Below, in pieces: positions 47,036-55,533 of a stretch of 64,000 nt of DNA. The stretch spans positions 1-64,000 of the forward strand of contig CACJNL010000004.1 in NCBI GenBank assembly GCA_902594815.1. The letters are read 5' to 3'. The translations under genes were made by a program, and so were the position numbers. The notes under the pieces are model-generated. The model saw nothing but the letters and a program-made list of their open reading frames with translations, did not search any database and had not been told where the DNA came from. The stretch's first letter is position 1. Each line of letters opens with the position of its first letter. Origin of the DNA: an uncultured Alphaproteobacteria bacterium. Its GTDB lineage: Bacteria > Pseudomonadota > Alphaproteobacteria > HIMB59 > GCA-002718135.

Positions 47036-47261
47036 AATCATCCAACTTAAAAGGTCTCGAGGAGAAATTTCTTTTTTTTTCATGCTTTCTTGTTCTTCCA
47101 GTAACTCTTTTTCTCCATATTTTGAATGATTTAGACTTTAGATTTTTTCTCATAATTTTTATTACTTCAGATTCGCTTAAACCATGAATTCTTTTAATTT
47201 CTTCAAATGATACTTTATCGCTCCAAGCAAGTTTGATTATATTGTCTGTTGAACTAAGCAT
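47028..47261 (-). CDS. DUF2805 / TIGR03643 family protein
   Basis: 77-residue basic protein with the family pattern IIKLAWSDKVSFEEIKRIHGLSE..., then VIKIMRKNLKSKSFKIWRKRV and GRTRKHEKK. The first half has a helix-turn-helix shape, so nucleic acid binding is plausible. Function is unknown. It overlaps the TPR gene by eight bases and is divergent from the GST gene by 37. Confidence 0.85.
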   Translation of the reverse strand: MLSSTDNIIKLAWSDKVSFEEIKRIHGLSESEVIKIMRKNLKSKSFKIWRKRVTGRTRKHEKKRNFSSRPFKLDDYV

Positions 47262-47298
47262 GATTTATATGTAGTTTGAATTTAACTAATTTCTAAAA

Positions 47299-47922
47299 AT
47301 GATTGATTTATATTCTTCAGCAACTCCCAATGGTCGAAAAATCAGCATTATGCTTGAAGAATTGGGAGTCCAATATAATGCAATACATATAGATTTAGAG
47401 AAAAAAGAACAGTTTTCTAATTTTTTTTCCAAAATTTCTCCAACTAATAAAATTCCCGTAATTGTGGATAATGATGAAGGCAATACTGTCTTTGAGTCTG
47501 GTGCTATTCTTCTTTATCTTGCTGAAAAATACGGTAAATTTCTTAATAAAAATTGTTATTGGGAAATAGTTCAGTGGTTATTTTTTCAAATGTCTTATGT
47601 GGGTCCAATGTTAGGTCAGGCACACCAATACCTTTTTTATAACGCTGGTAAAAGTAAATTTGCGGAAGAAAAATCTAAGGGCTACACCAAACATGTATAT
47701 CAAATCTTAGATGAAAGATTATCAAGTAGAGAATATATTGTTAATGAATACTCTATTGCTGATATTTCTATTTGGCCATGGATAGCTAGATTTGAGAGAC
47801 ATCAAATAGATCTTGATAAATATCCAAATGTTCTTCGTTGGTATTTAGCAATATCAAATAGAGCTGCTGTAATTAAAGGCTACAATGTTGTTGGGGATTA
47901 TTATGAAATCCCTACTGTTTAA
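47299..47922 (+). CDS. Glutathione S-transferase family protein (YfcG/YghU-like)
   Basis: 207-residue GST: thioredoxin-like N-terminal domain with YSSATPNGRKISIMLEELGV (glutathione contact Thr/Asn region), cis-Pro in NKIPVIVD, the ESGAILLYLAEKYG motif, and an all-helical C-terminal domain with ADISIWPWIARF. The NGRKISI form resembles YfcG-type disulfide-bond reductases rather than classical conjugating GSTs. The stop shares TTAA with the LysE gene. Confidence 0.88.
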   Translation: MIDLYSSATPNGRKISIMLEELGVQYNAIHIDLEKKEQFSNFFSKISPTNKIPVIVDNDEGNTVFESGAILLYLAEKYGKFLNKNCYWEIVQWLFFQMSYVGPMLGQAHQYLFYNAGKSKFAEEKSKGYTKHVYQILDERLSSREYIVNEYSIADISIWPWIARFERHQIDLDKYPNVLRWYLAISNRAAVIKGYNVVGDYYEIPTV

Positions 47923-48527
47923 GGATTGTAAAAAAATACTGAAACAGCTGTACCAATCAGCATTATCGCCAATAAAAGTTCTATAACTTTTTTTAACCTT
48001 TCATTACCTAAATATTGACGAATAATACTCCCTCCATACGCCCAAATACTTATTGAAGGAATGTTCACTATAGTCGACATGATTACCATAAATAAAGTTC
48101 CAACTAAAATATTTTCATTTTTAGGGTAATACAACGTAACAGCCGTTGAGCAAATGACCCAAGCTTTTGGATTTACAAATTGAAAAAGTATTGCTTCATA
48201 ATAATTCAAGGGTCTTGATCTATCTTCGGTTTTCGAGATATTTAAAGAACCAAACATTTTGTAAGCAAGATATAATATATATGCAGAACCAACATATCTC
48301 AACACATCAAAAAGAATTGGATATTTAATAAATAACGAACCTAATCCTAGACATACAAGTGCTAATTGTAATCCGTGACCAGTAGGAATACCAAGTACAT
48401 TTGGAATTGATCTTATGAATCCAAATTTTATTCCTGAGGCTGTTAAAATACTATTGTTTGGACCAGGGGTAGCATACATTATGAAATTATATACCGCTAA
48501 AGCTAAAATTAACTCCCATGATATCAC
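47919..48527 (-). CDS. LysE/RhtB family amino-acid exporter
   Basis: 202-residue membrane protein with about six helices. The family's N-terminal PGPNNSILTASGIKFGF motif is present, then GLQLALVCLGLGSLF and the QFVNPKAWVICSTAV block. Family members export lysine, homoserine, threonine or related compounds. The start is GTG at 48527; the next codons give ISWELILALAVYNF. It lies four bases after the YajQ gene. Confidence 0.87.
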   Translation of the reverse strand: MISWELILALAVYNFIMYATPGPNNSILTASGIKFGFIRSIPNVLGIPTGHGLQLALVCLGLGSLFIKYPILFDVLRYVGSAYILYLAYKMFGSLNISKTEDRSRPLNYYEAILFQFVNPKAWVICSTAVTLYYPKNENILVGTLFMVIMSTIVNIPSISIWAYGGSIIRQYLGNERLKKVIELLLAIMLIGTAVSVFFYNP

Positions 48528-48531
48528 TTAA

Positions 48532-49017
48532 TTAATCTCTAAAATTTATGAACTGTATTGGAATTCCAGTTTGCAAATCTTCAATTAACTTCATTGCAGC
48601 CTGCAAATCATCTCTTTTTTTTCCATCAATGCGAAGCTCATTACCATTAATTTTTGCTTGAATTTTCATTTTTGAATTTTTAATTTCTGATGTTATTTTT
48701 TTTGCAATATCTTGCTCTATTCCCTCTACTAATGTTATTGTCTGTCTTATTCTATCACCTCCAGCTTTTTCCTTATCTTTTTTTCCTAAAGCCAGGGGGT
48801 CTAATTTTCTTCTAACAAAATGTGAAATCAAAATATCGTCAACTTGTGAGAGCTTTAAATCATCATCTGTGACTATAGTGATAATCTTTTCTTTTCTCTC
48901 TACTGAAGTATTTGATCCTTTAAAATCATACCTATTTGTTATTTCCCTCAATGCATTTGCAATAGCATTATCAATTTCTTGAAAATCAACTCTACTCACA
49001 ACATCAAAACTAGGCAT
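48532..49017 (-). CDS. YajQ family nucleotide-binding protein
   Basis: 161 residues, all of the YajQ/DUF520 type: N-terminal MPSFDVVSRVDFQEIDNAI, EITNRYDFKGS, and C-terminal KINGNELRIDGKKRDDLQAA. The fold has two small domains, and family members bind RNA or cyclic di-GMP. Length matches. It lies six bases downstream of rmuC on the same strand. Confidence 0.92.
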   Translation of the reverse strand: MPSFDVVSRVDFQEIDNAIANALREITNRYDFKGSNTSVERKEKIITIVTDDDLKLSQVDDILISHFVRRKLDPLALGKKDKEKAGGDRIRQTITLVEGIEQDIAKKITSEIKNSKMKIQAKINGNELRIDGKKRDDLQAAMKLIEDLQTGIPIQFINFRD

Positions 49018-49023
49018 ATATTA

Positions 49024-49989
49024 TTAGTCTATTGCATTCTCAGAATCTTCTGGCAACTGTTTTTTTGTATTTAATCTTCCAAGTTTTTTCATTTTATCAA
49101 TTTTTTTTGTTAAGCTACCTGGTCCATCTTGCAGTCGAGATTTTGCTTCATCCATTTTTAAACTAGCTTTATCTAAAGATTGCTTGACAGTACTAAAAGA
49201 CTCATAAACATTTACAGCCTTGTCGTATATTTCGCTTGCTGTTGCAGCTATATCTTTAATTGTTTTAGATTGCTTATCTATGCGCCACATATTTTCAACT
49301 GCTTTAAGTAAGAATGGCAACGTAGAAGGGCCAACGATGATAATTTTTTTTTGCCAAGCCTTCTCAATAACATCAGCAGCCTCGTTGTATAAAGTTAGTA
49401 ATGCTGGCTCAATCGGAATAAACATCAATACTGAATCAATGGAATTAATTTGATACAGAGATGCATAATCATCTTTTCCCAAATCTCTTACAAAATTTTT
49501 TACAGAGTCTATAAATTTTTTTAAGTGAATTTTTTTTTCATTTTCATTATTTGTATTAGAAAATTCGTGCCATGAGTTTAGAGAAACTTTTGAATCGATA
49601 ATTATATCTCTATTCCCTGGCATATGAACAATGACATCAGGTTTTTGTAAATTACCATCTTTATCTCTATAAGCTTTTTGTGTTTCATACTCATTTCCCT
49701 CTCTCAGTCCAACACCATCTAGGATATTTTTTAATACAAATTCTCCCCATGAGCCTTGTTGTTGAGAACCACCTCTGACAAGAGTATTTTCTAATCGGTC
49801 TTGGGCTAAATTAAAATTTTGCAGTGATAACTGAATAGATTGCATATGTTGTTTTAATGAAACAATATCATTTTCCTCATTTTTTTGAGTTGATTTATTT
49901 TTGAAGAACAAAAAATATAAAGAAATGAATACTCCAATACCTGAAAAAAAACCAATGAGGTAAAATAAAAAATAATAAGTACTACTCAT
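49024..49989 (-). CDS. rmuC: DNA recombination protein RmuC
   Basis: 321 residues with an N-terminal transmembrane helix (YYFLFYLIGFFSGIGVFISLYF), a short coiled coil, and the RmuC core: RGGSQQQGSWGEFVLKNIL, KPDVIVHMPGNRDIIIDSKV and VGPSTLPFLLKAVENMWR. The core is a PD-(D/E)XK-like nuclease fold; RmuC is thought to limit inverted-repeat recombination. It is short compared with E. coli (475 aa), because the coiled coil is reduced. Confidence 0.9.
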   Translation of the reverse strand: MSSTYYFLFYLIGFFSGIGVFISLYFLFFKNKSTQKNEENDIVSLKQHMQSIQLSLQNFNLAQDRLENTLVRGGSQQQGSWGEFVLKNILDGVGLREGNEYETQKAYRDKDGNLQKPDVIVHMPGNRDIIIDSKVSLNSWHEFSNTNNENEKKIHLKKFIDSVKNFVRDLGKDDYASLYQINSIDSVLMFIPIEPALLTLYNEAADVIEKAWQKKIIIVGPSTLPFLLKAVENMWRIDKQSKTIKDIAATASEIYDKAVNVYESFSTVKQSLDKASLKMDEAKSRLQDGPGSLTKKIDKMKKLGRLNTKKQLPEDSENAID

Positions 49990-49990
49990 C

Positions 49991-50425
49991 TTAAAAAATT
50001 CCCAATGCCAAACTTAATGACAAATATATTACCAAATATCTTCCAAATTTCCCAATACTTACCAAAATTATAAAAGGAATTATTGAATAACGTAATGTAC
50101 CTGCAACAAATGTTATAGGATCTCCTATAAAGGGCACCCATGAAAGTAAGAGTGACCATTTTCCATACTTATTGAAAATTTTATTGCCTCTATCAATCAT
50201 ATTATTGTTTATTGGAAACCAAGATTTTTTAATAAAATAGTTAACGTAATAACCACAAATCCAATTAAATACGGATCCTAAAATATTTCCAGCAGATGCA
50301 AATAATAATAATAAAAAATTATTATATTTATCCATTGATAGTAATGTTATGAAATAAGCTTCGGAACCAAAAGGAATGATTGTTGCAACCATAAATGCAA
50401 CAGTAAATAAAGATAAATAAATCAA
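49991..50425 (-). CDS. YqaA-type VTT/SNARE-associated small membrane protein
   Basis: 144 residues with four helices and the VTT-domain features: PFGSEAYFITLLS, SAGNILGSVFNWICGYYV and the SWVPFIGDPITFVAGTLR motif, which carries the conserved Gly-Asp-Pro. It is related to DedA scramblase-like proteins, of the compact YqaA type. Substrate unknown. It lies nine bases downstream of the M20 peptidase gene. Confidence 0.88.
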   Translation of the reverse strand: MIYLSLFTVAFMVATIIPFGSEAYFITLLSMDKYNNFLLLLFASAGNILGSVFNWICGYYVNYFIKKSWFPINNNMIDRGNKIFNKYGKWSLLLSWVPFIGDPITFVAGTLRYSIIPFIILVSIGKFGRYLVIYLSLSLALGIF

Positions 50426-50434
50426 ATACGTTTT

Positions 50435-51790
50435 TTATTCTTTGGCAAAATTTTCCATTATTGCTGCCGCATATTTAATTCCTTTAATATAGTTTGCAAC
50501 ATGAATATTTTCATCAGGTGCGTGCAAATTAGCTCCTGGATTAGCAAAACCAGTTAAAACAGTAGGCATCCAAACATGTTTTAAAATTGTTCCTTCTGCA
50601 GAAACTCCATTTACTACAGGTTTTTCTCCAAATACCTCTTCAGCAGCCTTTATTATAGCTTGTGAAATGTCTTCTTTCACTGAAATTTTATATGGTGGTT
50701 CAGCAGCATCAAAAGCTATAACTTCCAAATGTCCAAATCCATGATCAATCAAATGTTTTTTTACTTTTTCTATACACTTTTGTGGATTCATATGAGGTAA
50801 TAACCTAAAATCAATTCTTACTCTTGCTTCGTTGGGAACGATAGTTTTATGACCAGGTCCTGTATAACCTGATATCATTCCCTGAATATTTGCTGTTGGC
50901 TCATAAGTTCTTGCCTTAATCGCTTCGACACCTTCCCTATCAAGTACAAATTTTTCTATTCCAAATTCTTTTTTTAATGCAGATAAATCAACTCTTTCAT
51001 TTTTTTTCTTAAGAAGATTTATTTCTTCTTCACCTAATTCGTATAACCCTTCATACCAATCTTTAATCAATATTTTTCTATCTCTTGTCATAATAGTTGA
51101 TAAAGCATGAACCAATTCCCATGGTGGACTAGGAACTAAAGGAAAGTTAAGCGAATGAATGTCTTTGTTACCTCCTCTTGCTATTAATTCAATAAATAAT
51201 ACTGATTTTAATCCTAATTCTACTTCAGGGACTTTGGCAAAAGTATCCACAGTACCATCTAAGCAATGCATACCATCTGCTTCTAAAAGTTTTTTATTTT
51301 TTTCTACCCAAGGGCCTAGGTGCACTGAGCCAATTTCTTCCTCACCTTCATAAAAAAATTTCAAATTTAAAGGTACTTCACCTCTAACTTCAAGGAAAGC
51401 TTTGGCCGCTTTGTTAAATGCCAAAAGACCTCCTTTATTATCAGTAGCTCCTCTTCCATATATAACATCATCAACTAATGCCCCCGACCATGGTCCACCA
51501 TGAGACCATTTTTCAATTGGTTCAGGTGGCTGAACATCATAATGAGAATAGCAAAATAATGTTTTTTTTGACAACGATGATTTGAGATGTCCAAAAACAA
51601 GTGGTGGCCCCCCAGGAATTTCATGAAGCTCTGCCGGTAACCCATCTTTGTGCATTTGTTTTTTAACAAACTCTGCACACTCTTCTAATCCAATATTTTG
51701 TGCAGAAACAGAGGGTATTCTTATTAATTCTTGTAAATCTGATACATACTCTTCAACATTATTATCAATATGATTATAAATATCTTTCAT
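50435..51790 (-). CDS. M20 family dipeptidase/deacylase
   Basis: 451-residue zinc peptidase. The metal site motifs are CYSHYDVQPPEP and YGRGATDNKGG, the catalytic Glu in FFYEGEEEIGS, and a C-terminal HAPDENIHV segment holds the last ligand. The dimerisation domain lies in the middle. The form is like CNDP-type dipeptidases. It overlaps the SDR gene by one base and ends the long minus-strand run that includes the peptide-type transporter, fitting a role in hydrolysing an imported peptide-like compound. Confidence 0.9.
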   Translation of the reverse strand: MKDIYNHIDNNVEEYVSDLQELIRIPSVSAQNIGLEECAEFVKKQMHKDGLPAELHEIPGGPPLVFGHLKSSLSKKTLFCYSHYDVQPPEPIEKWSHGGPWSGALVDDVIYGRGATDNKGGLLAFNKAAKAFLEVRGEVPLNLKFFYEGEEEIGSVHLGPWVEKNKKLLEADGMHCLDGTVDTFAKVPEVELGLKSVLFIELIARGGNKDIHSLNFPLVPSPPWELVHALSTIMTRDRKILIKDWYEGLYELGEEEINLLKKKNERVDLSALKKEFGIEKFVLDREGVEAIKARTYEPTANIQGMISGYTGPGHKTIVPNEARVRIDFRLLPHMNPQKCIEKVKKHLIDHGFGHLEVIAFDAAEPPYKISVKEDISQAIIKAAEEVFGEKPVVNGVSAEGTILKHVWMPTVLTGFANPGANLHAPDENIHVANYIKGIKYAAAIMENFAKE

Positions 51791-52500
51791 TATTGATTTT
51801 CCTCCTTAGATAATTGCCAAGCATTAACATGAGATCCACTTAATCTTTGATAACTCCCTGAGGCAAGTTTTAAAAATGCTGGGGCTAATTCGATTGGATC
51901 TACCCATTTTTTTTTATACTCTTCTTCATAATTTTTCTCTGACATTGGTGTATTCATAAACATTCCCGGTGTTAGTGTAAAAACCTGAATTCCACTTGTG
52001 GACCCTTCTATTGCCAAACTTTTCATTAGTCCTTCAAGGCCATGTTTAGATGCACAATATGCACTTTCATTTTTAAAACCTTCGATACCTGATCTTGAAG
52101 AAACAAAAATTATAACTCCTTTTTTATTTTTTTTCATGTTTGTCCAAGCATAATTAGACAATAAAAACCCACTATTAAGAGAGATGTTTGTCATTTCATC
52201 CCAATAATCAGATGTTGTTTCTTCAAATGATTTTGGAACAAGAACTGCAGCATTGTGTATTAAAATATCAATATAAATATTTTCTATCTTAAATTTATTT
52301 ATTAAACTTTTTACGGAATTAATATTGCTTAGGTCACATTCAATATTATTAGAATTAGAAATATTATTTTGAATCAGTTTTTTATAGTTAACGTCAATTA
52401 AAAAAAGATTTGCTTTTTTTTTTGCAAAAGCTTTTGATACTGCTAGACCTAAACCATCTGCGGCTCCAGTAATCAAAATATTTTGATTTGCAAATTCCAT
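51790..52500 (-). CDS. Short-chain dehydrogenase/reductase
   Basis: 236 residues with ITGAADGLGLAVSKAFAKK as cofactor motif, HNAAVLVPKSF (NNAG position), catalytic Ser in FVSSRSGIEG and YCASK as the YxxxK site. The Asp at the end of beta 2 (LIDVNYKKL) suggests NAD(H). It lies between the Gfo/Idh/MocA gene (four-base gap) and the M20 peptidase gene (one-base overlap), consistent with a catabolic operon; substrate unknown. Confidence 0.88.
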   Translation of the reverse strand: MEFANQNILITGAADGLGLAVSKAFAKKKANLFLIDVNYKKLIQNNISNSNNIECDLSNINSVKSLINKFKIENIYIDILIHNAAVLVPKSFEETTSDYWDEMTNISLNSGFLLSNYAWTNMKKNKKGVIIFVSSRSGIEGFKNESAYCASKHGLEGLMKSLAIEGSTSGIQVFTLTPGMFMNTPMSEKNYEEEYKKKWVDPIELAPAFLKLASGSYQRLSGSHVNAWQLSKEENQ

Positions 52501-52503
52501 AAA

Positions 52504-53571
52504 TTAGAGATCAATCCACTTTCTTTTAACTGTAGATTCAAGAACTGCATCAACAACAATTTGATTTTTTAAACCATCTTCAAATGTTGAACCATGATTT
52601 AAAGGTCTTTTTTCTCTAATAGCTGATACCAATTCTCTTAAAAGACTTACAACAGAAACATTCCATATTCCCTTATTTATTCCCTCAAGTGATGCGTTGG
52701 GATCTTCAAAATACATTTTTTCAAATTCTTTGCCTTTTTTGGCAAATAAAATTTCTTCAGTTTTATCCTCAAGAATGATCGTTCCCTCTGTACCAAAAAT
52801 TTGTGTTTTATTTCCTAGAACATGGCTTGCAACACCACTTAAAAAAATATTTGCTAATCCTCCATTTTCTAATTCAAGTGAAAAATGAGATAAATCATCA
52901 GCAGTGGCTTTCCATGACTTATTAGTATCTTTATCAATACGATCTTCGACTATGGTTAAGGCTTGACCAAATACTGACTTTATTTCCCCACTCCACCATC
53001 TTATTAAATCAACTTGATGTGATCCATTTGCCCCCATTCGTCCGCCACCTCTACTTTTAAGGCTCCACCAATCATTTATAGGCCTCGAGTCAGGGCTTAA
53101 CCATCCATTTGATACATTAAGAATATTTATATGCTGAATGTTTCCTATTTCACCATCAGAAATCCATTTTTTTATATGTTTTCTGTTTGGGTTAAATCTT
53201 AATTCATGATCAATCATATGTATTTTATTTTGATCATTTGCTACCTTCAGCATCTCCCTAGCTTCATGAGCATTCATGGCTGTAGGTTTTTCACACAAAA
53301 CATGTGCACCTTTTTTTAGAGCTTGAATAGATATAGGTGCATGTAAATCAGTTGGAGTTGCAATACAAATTAAGTCAAATGAATTTTCATCTAACATCTT
53401 TTCCCAATTGTCATAAAAATTATTAACCTTAAATTCTTCAGCACAGGATTTAGCATTTTGAATATTAAATGATGAAATTGCAGTAACCTCAACTCCTTCA
53501 ATATGTTTTAGTGCAGGCAAATATGCTGCTTTTGCAAAACTCGCTCCAACTATTCCAATTTTTACATTCAT
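52504..53571 (-). CDS. Gfo/Idh/MocA family oxidoreductase
   Basis: 355 residues: N-terminal Rossmann fold (IGIVGASFAKAAYLPAL), the conserved EKP motif in GAHVLCEKPTAMNAHEAR, and a C-terminal substrate domain with RGGGRMGANGSHQVDLIRWW, which holds the catalytic His. Family members oxidise or reduce sugars, inositols and related compounds with NAD(P). It is positioned directly after the permease gene and before an SDR, so it probably acts on the imported compound. Confidence 0.9.
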   Translation of the reverse strand: MNVKIGIVGASFAKAAYLPALKHIEGVEVTAISSFNIQNAKSCAEEFKVNNFYDNWEKMLDENSFDLICIATPTDLHAPISIQALKKGAHVLCEKPTAMNAHEAREMLKVANDQNKIHMIDHELRFNPNRKHIKKWISDGEIGNIQHINILNVSNGWLSPDSRPINDWWSLKSRGGGRMGANGSHQVDLIRWWSGEIKSVFGQALTIVEDRIDKDTNKSWKATADDLSHFSLELENGGLANIFLSGVASHVLGNKTQIFGTEGTIILEDKTEEILFAKKGKEFEKMYFEDPNASLEGINKGIWNVSVVSLLRELVSAIREKRPLNHGSTFEDGLKNQIVVDAVLESTVKRKWIDL

Positions 53572-54499
53572 TTATTCTATCTCCTTTAATCTTGGATCTA
53601 AATAATCCCTCAACCAATCACCAACAATATTAAATGCTAATACGGTAATTAATATTGCCATACCTGGAAAAAATGGTAACCACCATCTTTTTGCAAAAAT
53701 ATGGTCTCTACTCTCTGCTAACATTGCACCCCAAGTTGGAATTTGTGGAGGCACACCTAAACCTAAAAAAGAAAGAGCAGCTTCAGCTAAAATTACACTC
53801 GCTACGTTAAAAGAGGCTATGACAATTAACGGTGCAAAAATATTAGGTAAAATAGACCCAAACATTATACTAAAGTTATTTACTCCTAGCGCCTTTGCAG
53901 CTTCAACATACTCCTTTTCTTTTTTGCGAAATAGTTTGAGCTCTAGCTATTCTTGCGTAAGTTACCCATTGCCCCACCCCCAATACTAAAATTAAATTGA
54001 TCAAACCTTCACCAAGAACAACTAAAAAAAGAATTGCAAGTAATATGAAAGGAAAAGCGAGCTGAATATCTGCTAACCTCATTATAATATCATCCACCAA
54101 TCTTCCATAATAACCAGCAAATATTCCAAGCAATGTTCCAAGGATACCACCAATAAAAACAGCAGAAAATCCGACAAGCAATGATACTTGAGCTCCATAG
54201 ATGAGCCTGGAAAAACTATCTCTGCCAAGAGCATCAGAACCTATTAAGTATTTCATTTCACCTTTTTTATCTAAAGTTAAAGGAGGTGAAACTCTTTCCA
54301 TGATATGATTTTTATTAGGATCAAGAGGAGATATTTCTGAAGCAAAAATTGCTACAAATATAATAAAGAAAAGCCAAAAAACTGAAATTAAAGCCCATTT
54401 ATTTTTAATAAGAGCAATTAAAAGTTTAAAAAAAGATGATGAAGTTGATGAACTTCCATTTGATAGTGTGTCATTAGAAGTTGATTGCAACTTACTCAT
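53572..54499 (-). pseudogene. DppC/OppC-type ABC permease gene with a one-base frameshift
   Basis: Two frames together make one complete family 5 ABC inner-membrane permease. The first (54499 to 53903) encodes ~198 residues ending in VTYARIARAQTISQKRK and a premature TGA. The second (53865 to 53572) resumes with LPNIFAPLIVIASFNVA and ends with the usual WLRDYLDPRL. Removing one A (T on plus) from the six-base run at 53920-53925 restores KEKEYVEAAKALGV, the EAA loop that contacts the ATPase. So either the assembly has a homopolymer error or the gene is newly broken. It is coupled to dppB by ATGA. Confidence 0.9.
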
Positions 54500-55470
54500 A
54501 ATTTTATTCGAGGATCAAGTTTTGCATATACCAAATCAGTTATCAAATTAATAATAATTACAAAAACCGATATAACTACAACAGCAGCTTGAACTAATGG
54601 TATGTCTCTATTGGCTATAGCATCAAACACAGTCCTGCCTAAACCTGGCCAAGCAAAAATTACTTCTACTACTACTACGCCACTTATCATAAATCCAAAT
54701 TCCAAACCTATTATAGTGACAACTGGCAGCCATGCATTTCTCATTGCATGCCTCATGATCACAACATAGTTTGTTAACCCTTTTGATTTTGCTGTTCGGA
54801 CATAATCTTGTGATAAAACTTCGAGCATTGATGAGCGAATTAATCTAGCATTTCTTGCCACGGAATAAAATGCGACTGCAAACCCTGGTAATATCAAATA
54901 AGTTAAAGTTGTTGGAAGGTTTTTAAAAGCCTCTACAAAGTTTCCTTGAAATAAAGGCATCAAAAAAGGAACATGACCAGATATAGGAAGCCACCCAACA
55001 TTTAGTGAAATATATAAAATGCACATGATTCCTAACCAAAAACTTGGAACAGACTGTCCTAACATTGCAATAGCCATGAGTGTTCCATCTATCCAAGTCC
55101 CCCTATAAATTGCAGAAAATATACCAAAAGGTATTGAGCCAAATATTGCTATCAACATTGAAAAAATTGTTAATTCAATTGTTGCGGGTAAAGTTTCTAA
55201 TATTATTGTCATTGCAGATTGACCATAATAAAGTGAGGTTCCAAAATCTAACTGTAAAAGTTTAATTACATAATTGAAATATTGTACATACAGAGGTTTA
55301 TCAAATCCAAGCTTTGCTCTTGTAGCCTCTATTTCCTCTGGGGAAGCTCTTTCACTAACAAATAAATAAGTTGGATCGCCACCTATCTGCAAAGCAATAA
55401 ATGTTACTAATGTTACTCCAAATATTACCAGGATTGTTTGTGGCAATCTGCGGAGTATATATAAAAACAT
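54496..55470 (-). CDS. DppB/OppB-type ABC transporter permease
   Basis: 324-residue membrane permease of the peptide/opine/nickel type, six helices. The N-terminal FLYILRRLPQTILVIFGVTLVTF is typical, and the EAA loop YVRTAKSKGLTNYVVIMRHAMRNAW contacts the ATPase. The C-terminal GVVVVEVIFAWPGLGR and LVYAKLDPRI blocks are also diagnostic. It follows the binding-protein gene after a stem-loop and precedes the frameshifted partner. Confidence 0.93.
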   Translation of the reverse strand: MFLYILRRLPQTILVIFGVTLVTFIALQIGGDPTYLFVSERASPEEIEATRAKLGFDKPLYVQYFNYVIKLLQLDFGTSLYYGQSAMTIILETLPATIELTIFSMLIAIFGSIPFGIFSAIYRGTWIDGTLMAIAMLGQSVPSFWLGIMCILYISLNVGWLPISGHVPFLMPLFQGNFVEAFKNLPTTLTYLILPGFAVAFYSVARNARLIRSSMLEVLSQDYVRTAKSKGLTNYVVIMRHAMRNAWLPVVTIIGLEFGFMISGVVVVEVIFAWPGLGRTVFDAIANRDIPLVQAAVVVISVFVIIINLITDLVYAKLDPRIKL

Positions 55471-55495
55471 GTTCTAAAATTAAAATGGAATGTTT

Positions 55496-55520
55496 GTTGG
55501 CCCCATTTAATGGGACCAAC
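55496..55520 (-). terminator. Stem-loop between binding-protein and permease genes
   Basis: On the minus-strand transcript, GTTGGTCCCA, a five-base loop and TGGGGCCAAC form a ten-pair stem with one G-U pair. No U-run follows, so it is more likely an attenuator or 3'-end stabiliser of the binding-protein message than a full terminator. That layout is common after ABC binding-protein genes, which need more copies than their permeases. Confidence 0.6.
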
Positions 55521-55533
55521 ATATCAAATAAAT

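Noticed and set aside
53903-53925. Programmed +1 frameshift at the broken permease, resembling prfB (AGGAG, then TGT TGA)
   Set aside because: The spacing looks like the prfB signal, but the AGGAG bases simply encode the conserved Lys-Glu of the EAA loop. Removing one base of the homopolymer restores the family sequence exactly, while slippage at TGT would put Arg-Lys-Gly-Val-Cys in a conserved place. A tRNA-Cys would also pair poorly after slipping. An indel is simpler.
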